DNA of 10,173 bases from an uncultured Lachnospiraceae bacterium (GTDB taxonomy: Bacteria; Bacillota_A; Clostridia; TANB77; CAG-508): NCBI GenBank assembly GCA_947165105.1, contig CAMUZC010000058.1, forward strand, positions 1-10,173. Direction: 5' to 3'. Below are positions 5,555 to 10,173 of the stretch, in pieces; position 1 is the stretch's first letter, and the number at the start of each line of letters is the position of its first letter. The notes below the pieces were generated by a model. The model ran no database searches. It was not told where the DNA came from and was given only the letters and a program-made list of their open reading frames with translations. The translations under genes and the position numbers were made by a program.

Positions 5555-6799
5555 TTATTTTTTTAAATCAACTCTATTTTCTAAAATATCAGTTCCAACA
5601 GCAGTTTTAGGATCAACAGTATACCATGCTGAAGTACTATTATGGTCTCCCATATTATCATATAACTGAATTGAAATAGTTCCATCATCGTTTACTTGTG
5701 AAGCAGATTGTGATGGTCTATATCCAGTTTCTTTCTCATAATAATCTAATGCCATTTTTTCAAGTTCTTTAGCTGTATAAGTCCCCTTTGTGTTTGTATT
5801 ATTTGTACTTTCTATATATTTATTATCAATATAATCTTTAACTAAATTATATGGAATTATAAATTTAAATTCACCAGATGCACCACTTGCAATTTCGTAT
5901 TTAGGAATTTCAACACATACTATTCCATCTTCAACTAAATATCCATTTAATTTCTCAATTGCTGAATTTATTATTTTTTGAAAATCACTTCCATGCATTT
6001 CTAATACTTCATTATATCTTGAGTCTTTTTTCAATTCATCATAAACATATTTTTTACATGCCTCAATATATTTGTCTTTTGATGTAACTAGATTTTTAAT
6101 TTCAATTACATCACCAGTTTCTAAATCAAATGAAACACCACTAGTATTTCCCCAGCTTACTCCGCCAAGTCCACCTTCAAAAATATATTCAAAAGTTACT
6201 AATTTGTTTGTTAAATAAATTACTTCATATGTTTGATGAAATCCTATGTCCTCTGGCCCATATCCACCATTATTTTGACTTGCTTCATTCATATTATTTA
6301 ATAGTTCTTTTATATAATCATCCTCTGTTTGTGCATTAATATCTACCCAAACTCTGCTATACCAATCTTTTAAATATTTTTCCATTTTTTCGGCAGCTGC
6401 TGAACTTATTCCTGAAATTTCAGGAACATCTTCATTACATACAAAGCATGCTCCACCTACTGTTATATTTCTTACTCCTCTTGTATTATATCTTACTTTA
6501 AATGAATCCTTTAAATTAGTGTTGCTTGAAACATCATTACTGTCTCCGCCTTTGCCTGAAATATCTTCTTTTTTATCTTTATCTTCGTCTTCTACGTTAT
6601 CTTTTTTCTCATCAGCTTTTTTTTCTGACGAAAGATTTAACGATTGTTTTACATCATCGAAAAGAGTTGTAATATCTTTTCCAGAAATCAATAACCATGA
6701 TAAGATTCCAATTACTATTGCCATAATCACAATAATTATAATTAGAATAATTTTTGATTTTCCGCCTTTTTTCTTTTTATTCGTTCTTTTTTCTTCCAT
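5555..6799 (-). CDS. Membrane-anchored protein with an RsiV-like (DUF4163/DUF3298-like) extracellular domain
   Basis: This 414-residue protein has a Lys-rich cytoplasmic tail (1-16), one transmembrane helix (about 17-38), an acidic/Lys linker (about 58-95) and an exported domain. Residues about 100-325 resemble the DUF4163/DUF3298 fold of RsiV, the lysozyme-sensing anti-sigma of Bacillus. Matching features are an aromatic TFEYIFEGG strand, VSFDLETGDVIEIKNL (222-237) and the late YEIASGASGEFKFIIPYN (301-318). The C-terminal segment (about 379-412) has LYDNMGDHNSTSAWYTVDPKTAVGTD, a motif I associate with clostridial exported proteins. The cytoplasmic tail is too short to be an anti-sigma domain, so it may be a decoy, co-sensor or inhibitor-type protein rather than RsiV. 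ATG 6799 is chosen for GGGAGGT 7 bases upstream; the frame runs back to 6922 but only through promoter and terminator. It has its own sigma-A promoter. Confidence 0.75.
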   Translation of the reverse strand: MEEKRTNKKKKGGKSKIILIIIIVIMAIVIGILSWLLISGKDITTLFDDVKQSLNLSSEKKADEKKDNVEDEDKDKKEDISGKGGDSNDVSSNTNLKDSFKVRYNTRGVRNITVGGACFVCNEDVPEISGISSAAAEKMEKYLKDWYSRVWVDINAQTEDDYIKELLNNMNEASQNNGGYGPEDIGFHQTYEVIYLTNKLVTFEYIFEGGLGGVSWGNTSGVSFDLETGDVIEIKNLVTSKDKYIEACKKYVYDELKKDSRYNEVLEMHGSDFQKIINSAIEKLNGYLVEDGIVCVEIPKYEIASGASGEFKFIIPYNLVKDYIDNKYIESTNNTNTKGTYTAKELEKMALDYYEKETGYRPSQSASQVNDDGTISIQLYDNMGDHNSTSAWYTVDPKTAVGTDILENRVDLKK

Positions 6800-6848
6800 C
6801 CACTTTACCTCCCATATATTTTCTTTTGTTAAAAAAACTTTCAAAAAA

Positions 6849-6877
6849 ATTATAACATTTGTCAAAAATATAGTCAA
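6849..6877 (-). promoter_or_regulatory. Sigma-A promoter of the RsiV-like gene
   Basis: On the minus strand TTGACT (6872-6877) is followed by 17 bases and TATAAT (6849-6854), a near-consensus housekeeping promoter. It lies just after the ribosomal-operon terminator and about 50 bases before ATG 6799. A second TTGACA in the spacer is only 5 bases from the -10 and is not usable. The gene is therefore likely expressed independently of the ECF sigma factor. Confidence 0.88.
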
Positions 6878-6882
6878 TTGCA

Positions 6883-6915
6883 CAAAAAAATCCAAGTACT
6901 TAATACTTGGATTTT
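6883..6915 (-). terminator. Intrinsic terminator ending the ribosomal-protein operon after rplQ
   Basis: A perfect 12-bp stem (6887-6898 with 6904-6915) encloses a 5-base loop and is followed on the minus strand by a run of T residues. It begins 11 bases after the rplQ stop codon and sharply separates the essential operon from the accessory genes to the left. Confidence 0.93.
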
Positions 6916-6926
6916 CTCTCATTTTA

Positions 6927-7451
6927 TTAAACTAAAGCTAATATAACAACTTCAGCAGCGTCTCCTCTTCTAGGTCCTTTTTTGATTATACGTGTATAAC
7001 CACCATTTCTACCTTCATATTTTGGAGCGATTTCGTTAAATAACTTAGCTGTTAAGTCTATGTTATTTCCTTCGCTGTCTTTAACTTTGTTTATCATTCT
7101 CATCATTTTTCTTCTTGCATTTAGTCTTGATGGCATATCTTTTTGTCTTTTTTCAGTTGTTTCTTCTTTAACAACTTTTAAATATTCTTTACCATTTTTA
7201 CTTTTTGCAACTTCTGTAACTTTTTTACCGTTAGAATCTAATTTTGCTTTAACAACTTTAGCGTCAACAGTTTCAAAGTTATCTTTTTCTCTAATAGCTA
7301 ATGCTATAATACTATCAGCCATAGCTTTAATTTCTTTAGCTCTAGCTTCTGTAGTTTCTATTTGTTCATGCCATATTAAGTCTGTTAATCCAGTTTTTAA
7401 CATTGCATTTCTTATATCTGTAGTTCTACCTAACTTTCTGTTAATTGCCAC
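6927..7451 (-). CDS. rplQ: 50S ribosomal protein L17 with an internal insertion
   Basis: L17 sits on the back of the 50S subunit near the peptide exit tunnel. The N-terminal part [39 protein letters not shown] and the C-terminal part [34 protein letters not shown] are clear family signatures. The protein has 174 residues, whereas typical bacterial L17 has about 115-130. The extra length is a Lys/Glu/Val-rich segment at about residues 58-105, replacing the short turn before [12 protein letters not shown] 7451 is preferred over the in-frame GTG 7460, because AGAGGG (7461-7466) abuts 7460 but is 9 bases from 7451, and the product then begins MAINRKLGR as usual. It is the last gene of the operon, 47 bases after rpoA. 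Confidence 0.97.
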   Translation of the reverse strand: MAINRKLGRTTDIRNAMLKTGLTDLIWHEQIETTEARAKEIKAMADSIIALAIREKDNFETVDAKVVKAKLDSNGKKVTEVAKSKNGKEYLKVVKEETTEKRQKDMPSRLNARRKMMRMINKVKDSEGNNIDLTAKLFNEIAPKYEGRNGGYTRIIKKGPRRGDAAEVVILALV

Positions 7452-7498
7452 TTTTTTCACCCTCTCTTTTTTATTAATAAGTAAAATTTAAAAATTTA

Positions 7499-8446
7499 TT
7501 AGTCTTCTTCCTTAGCAAAGTCTAATCCTAATGAATGTAATTTATTTGTTACTTCATCTAAAGATTTTTTACCAAGATTTCTAACTTTCATCATATCAGA
7601 TTCTGTTTTATTTGTTAAATCTTCAACTGTAGAGATATTAGCTCTTTTTAAACAGTTAAATGATCTTACAGATAATTCTAATTCTTCAATAGCCATTTCT
7701 AATACTTTTTCTTTCTTGAATTCTTCTTTTTCAATCATTACTTGAGTATTTTTTGTAGCTTCTGATAAATCTATGAATAGATCTAAATGTCCAGTCATAA
7801 CTTTTGCAGCTAAACTTAAAGCTTCATATGGTTTTAAACTTCCGTCTGTCCAAACTTCGATTGTTAATTTATCATAATCTACCATTTGACCAACTCTAGT
7901 GTTTTCAACTGAATAATTAACTTTTTTAACTGGTGTGTAGATAGAATCTATAGGAAGTACACCTAAAGGTTGATTTTCCTTTTTATTCTTTTCAGCTGTG
8001 TTGTATCCTCTACCCATTTCAGCTGTTAATTCCATAACTAGTGAACCACCATCTGCAACTGTTGCAATATGTAAATCTGGGTTTAATATTTCAACTGTTC
8101 CATCAGTAACTATATCACCTGCAGTAACTTCACCTTCTCCTTTAAAGTTAATTCTTAAAGTTTTTTCTTCATTTTTATCTAATTTTAATCTTACATTTTT
8201 TAGATTAACAATTATCTCTGGTACATCTTCTACTACATTTGGTATTGTTGAAAATTCATGTAATACTCCATCAATTTTAACTCCAGTTATTGCACTTCCT
8301 GGTAATGATGAAAGTAATATTCTTCTTAAAGAATTTCCTATTGTAATACCATAACCTCTCTCTAATGGCTCACATACGAATTTAGCATAATTTTTCTCAT
8401 TGTCTATCTCTAAGCATTTAATATTTGGCTTTTCAAATTCTATCAT
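7499..8446 (-). CDS. rpoA: DNA-directed RNA polymerase alpha subunit
   Basis: This 315-residue protein is a full-length alpha subunit. The N-terminal dimerisation and assembly domain (about 1-230) includes [23 protein letters not shown] (31-53), the core helix that dimerises and holds beta and beta'. A linker near 231-248 leads to the C-terminal domain (about 249-309), with helix-hairpin-helix repeats: [16 protein letters not shown] contains Arg261, equivalent to the UP-element DNA-contacting arginine, and [11 protein letters not shown] follows at 290-300. It assembles the polymerase used by both the housekeeping sigma and the ECF sigma encoded nearby. ATG 8446 has AGGAGGT 5 bases upstream. 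Its place between rpsD and rplQ is conserved in Clostridia. Confidence 0.99.
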   Translation of the reverse strand: MIEFEKPNIKCLEIDNEKNYAKFVCEPLERGYGITIGNSLRRILLSSLPGSAITGVKIDGVLHEFSTIPNVVEDVPEIIVNLKNVRLKLDKNEEKTLRINFKGEGEVTAGDIVTDGTVEILNPDLHIATVADGGSLVMELTAEMGRGYNTAEKNKKENQPLGVLPIDSIYTPVKKVNYSVENTRVGQMVDYDKLTIEVWTDGSLKPYEALSLAAKVMTGHLDLFIDLSEATKNTQVMIEKEEFKKEKVLEMAIEELELSVRSFNCLKRANISTVEDLTNKTESDMMKVRNLGKKSLDEVTNKLHSLGLDFAKEED

Positions 8447-8567
8447 TTTTACCTCCTAATAATTAATCATTTTATTTAATTCAGTCTTAAAGTAATAATG
8501 TATATTTATCCACATTGCATACACAAGGTTCGTAAATATAGGCATCTCTTTAACACAATTACAACCA
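8447..8567 (-). other. Intergenic region between rpsD and rpoA with a possible internal promoter and one DnaA-box match
   Basis: This 121-base gap is the longest within the ribosomal operon. On the minus strand TTGTGT followed by 16 bases and TATACA could be a weak internal promoter for rpoA-rplQ. A perfect TTATCCACA DnaA-box sequence reads on the plus strand at 8506-8514. I see no strong terminator hairpin, so read-through from rpsD is expected. Confidence 0.35.
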
Positions 8568-9164
8568 TTATTTTGAGTAAAGCTCTACTATTAAATGTTC
8601 TTCTACTGGGTAGTCAATTTCTTCTCTAGATGGTTCTTTTACCACTTTACCTGATAAATTGTCTATATTCTTTTCTAACCATGTAGGTACTAATCTTGAA
8701 GCTGTTTCTTCAACACTTGCTTTAATTGTACCATTATCTTTTCTAATTTCTCTTACAGCGATTTCATCTCCAGGTTTTACAATGTAAGATGGAATATCAA
8801 CTTTTTGTCCATTTACTTGGAAAGCTCCGTGAGAAACTTGCATTCTTGCTTCTGCTCTTGTTCTAGCATATCCTAATCTAAATACTACGTTATCTAATCT
8901 GCTTTCTAGTAATTGTAGTAATAATTCACCTGTATTTCCTTTTTTGTTATATGAAATTGTATAATATTTTCTAAATTGTTTTTCTCCAACTCCATATATA
9001 AATTTCAATTTTTGCTTTTCTTTTAACTGAATAGCATATTCAGAAACTTTTTTATGTTTATTTCCTGCTGGTTTACGATTAGATTCTTTGTCAATACCAA
9101 TAACTGTTGGACTGATTCCAAGATATCTACATCTTTTTAAAACAGGTTCTCTATATCTTGACAT
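8568..9164 (-). CDS. rpsD: 30S ribosomal protein S4
   Basis: S4 nucleates 30S assembly on the 5' domain of 16S rRNA. The 198-residue product begins MSRYREPVLKRCRYLGISP. It has the S4 RNA-binding domain at about 88-150, with ESRLDNVVFRLGYARTRAEARMQVSHG and VNGQKVDIPSYIVKPGDEI. Only one cysteine is present near the N-terminus, so this is the zinc-free (C-minus) form. ATG 9164 is preceded by AAGGTGA at a 6-base spacing. Location inside the rpsM-rplQ cluster is typical of Clostridia rather than Bacillus. Confidence 0.98.
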   Translation of the reverse strand: MSRYREPVLKRCRYLGISPTVIGIDKESNRKPAGNKHKKVSEYAIQLKEKQKLKFIYGVGEKQFRKYYTISYNKKGNTGELLLQLLESRLDNVVFRLGYARTRAEARMQVSHGAFQVNGQKVDIPSYIVKPGDEIAVREIRKDNGTIKASVEETASRLVPTWLEKNIDNLSGKVVKEPSREEIDYPVEEHLIVELYSK

Positions 9165-9196
9165 TAATTTTCACCTTCCTTAATATTTCAATTATT

Positions 9197-9595
9197 TTAT
9201 ACACGACGTCTTTTTGGTGGTCTACAACCATTATGTGGTATTGGTGTTACATCTTTAATACTGCTTATCTCTAACCCTGCAGCTTGTAATGATCTTATAG
9301 CTGCTTCACGACCAGCTCCTGGTCCTTTTACAAATACTTCTACTGATTTTAAACCATGTTCCATAGCTGTTTTAGCTGCAGTTTCTGCTGCTTCTCCAGC
9401 TGCGAATGGTGTGCTTTTTCTAGAACCTTTGAATCCTAATTGTCCAGCACTTGCCCAAGATAAAACATTACCTTGAACATCAGATATTGTAACTATTGTA
9501 TTATTAAAACTAGAATGGATATGAGCCATACCTTTTTCGATATTTTTTCTATCTCTTCTTCTAGTAACTCTTTTTGTTACATTTTTAGTAGCCAT
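9197..9595 (-). CDS. rpsK: 30S ribosomal protein S11
   Basis: S11 lies on the platform of the small subunit near the mRNA exit and the E site. The 132-residue product has the family's full length and signatures: [57 protein letters not shown] and the basic C-terminal tail [18 protein letters not shown] 9595 has GGGAGGT about 9 bases upstream. The gene starts 19 bases after rpsM ends and is followed by rpsD after 32 bases, consistent with one transcript. Confidence 0.99.
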   Translation of the reverse strand: MATKNVTKRVTRRRDRKNIEKGMAHIHSSFNNTIVTISDVQGNVLSWASAGQLGFKGSRKSTPFAAGEAAETAAKTAMEHGLKSVEVFVKGPGAGREAAIRSLQAAGLEISSIKDVTPIPHNGCRPPKRRRV

Positions 9596-9614
9596 TTATG
9601 TTTTACCTCCCTAA

Positions 9615-9980
9615 TTATTTTTTACTCTTACTTACTAATTTTCTAGGACCTTTTCTTGTACGAGCATTAGTTTTTGTTCTTTGTCCTCTTACTGGTAATC
9701 CTCTTCTATGTCTTAATCCTCTGTAGCATCCTATTTCTGTTAATCTCTTAATGTTAAGAGCAACTTCTCTACGTAAGTCACCTTCAACTAAATAACCTTC
9801 CATAGCATTTCTTATTGCTTGTACTTGGTCATCAGTTAAATCTTTTACTCTAGTATCTGGGTTAACACCAGCTTGTTTTAATATTTTTTGTGAACTTGGT
9901 AAACCAATTCCATAAATATATGTTAATCCAATTTCTACTCTTTTTTCTCTAGGTAAATCTACTCCTGATATACGAGCCAT
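9615..9980 (-). CDS. rpsM: 30S ribosomal protein S13
   Basis: S13 is in the head of the small subunit and contacts the P-site tRNA and the intersubunit bridges. The 121-residue product has [25 protein letters not shown] at the start, a helix-two-turn-helix middle, and the basic tail [34 protein letters not shown] 9980 has GGAGGTG 8 bases upstream. It is the first operon gene visible; the usual upstream partner rpmJ is not found in the remaining 193 bases. Confidence 0.99.
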   Translation of the reverse strand: MARISGVDLPREKRVEIGLTYIYGIGLPSSQKILKQAGVNPDTRVKDLTDDQVQAIRNAMEGYLVEGDLRREVALNIKRLTEIGCYRGLRHRRGLPVRGQRTKTNARTRKGPRKLVSKSKK

Positions 9981-10173
9981 TATTTTAGCACCTCCAAAAT
10001 ATTTTGTTTAAATTTTATAATTAGTTTATTTTATATTAAATTAAAGGTGAAATGCATTAATATAATTAAACTCGGATTCTTTAATCATATTAATCTTTAA
10101 CCAATATAAAATGTTATATATAAACACAAATTAAATAAATTATCAGCCGCTTACGTAATTTGTGTTAATACCA
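9981..10173 (-). other. Leader-like non-coding stretch upstream of rpsM
   Basis: This AT-rich 193-base segment contains no recognisable rpmJ or infA and no convincing reading frame on either strand. A TTTGTG, 16 bases, TATATT arrangement on the minus strand could be a weak promoter. It also holds the 11-bp inverted repeat listed separately and, at 9995-10006, the palindrome CAAAATATTTTG next to the rpsM ribosome site. The upstream gene lies beyond the window. Confidence 0.4.
10123..10166. repeat. Perfect 11-bp inverted repeat upstream of rpsM
   Basis: AACACAAATTA (10123-10133) and TAATTTGTGTT (10156-10166) are perfect reverse complements with a 22-base spacer containing a locally GC-richer patch (CAGCCGC). 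No T run follows on the minus strand, so it is not a standard terminator. It could be a leader hairpin, an operator, or the end of a decayed terminator. Confidence 0.55.

Noticed and set aside
5555..6799. Calling this gene rsiV
   Set aside because: Its cytoplasmic tail is only about 16 residues, it is not coupled to the sigma gene and it has a separate sigma-A promoter, so anti-sigma activity is not supported.
6519..6935. Plus-strand open frame opposite the RsiV-like gene
   Set aside because: It is the low-complexity complement of the acidic linker, membrane helix and promoter region, with no ribosome site; the same applies to the plus-strand frames at 1744-1980, 4573-4764, 7060-7491 and 7998-8354.
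1..10173. Mobile elements, CRISPR arrays, tRNA or rRNA genes
   Set aside because: No transposase or integrase, spaced direct repeats, cloverleaf or rRNA-like segment was seen on either strand.

Overview
The window is strongly AT-rich, single-chromosome-style bacterial DNA that best fits a low-GC Bacillota of the class Clostridia. The evidence is the gene order rpsM-rpsK-rpsD-rpoA-rplQ with rpsD inside the operon (in Bacillus subtilis rpsD lies elsewhere), strong AGGAGG-type ribosome binding sites, a zinc-free S4, and a SigV-like (ECF30-type) sigma factor. No species can be named from the sequence alone.

Layout. At the left edge (plus strand) is the very end of serS, followed closely by engB, the ribosome-assembly GTPase. 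A bidirectional terminator separates engB from a convergent minus-strand block: a small cysteine amidase/peptidase-like protein (733-1203), a membrane-anchored hypothetical protein (1284-2459), a large single-pass membrane protein that is probably an anti-sigma factor (2529-4478), and an ECF sigma factor (4475-5002). The sigma and anti-sigma genes overlap by ATGA. A lone plus-strand gene for a 60-residue ribbon-helix-helix DNA-binding protein (5235-5417) diverges from the sigma gene. Next, again on the minus strand, comes a membrane-anchored protein with an RsiV-like (DUF3298-like) extracellular region (5555-6799), with its own sigma-A promoter and terminator. The right third is the end of the large ribosomal-protein operon (rplQ, rpoA, rpsD, rpsK, rpsM), closed by a clean intrinsic terminator.

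The most interesting signal is a promoter family that no single gene explains. Three minus-strand sites share TGAACC, exactly 17 bases, then GTCTAAT. One lies before the sigma gene and one before the 1284-2459 gene, at nearly equal distances from the start codons. The third (5443-5473) points leftward, antisense across the ribbon-helix-helix gene and toward the sigma operon. This looks like the autoregulated promoter set of the ECF sigma factor encoded here, and it gives the local circuit: sigma factor, membrane anti-sigma, envelope target protein, and a possible antisense RNA or second sigma-operon promoter acting on the small regulator.

Other structural points are a perfect 21-bp inverted repeat that is both a terminator and a trap for the amidase gene's ribosome binding site, an extra segment of about 45-50 residues inside ribosomal protein L17, inverted repeats in front of the ribbon-helix-helix gene, and a 193-base stretch before rpsM in which the usual rpmJ is absent. 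No gene-free stretch exceeds 300 bases. No tRNA, rRNA, CRISPR array or insertion sequence was seen.
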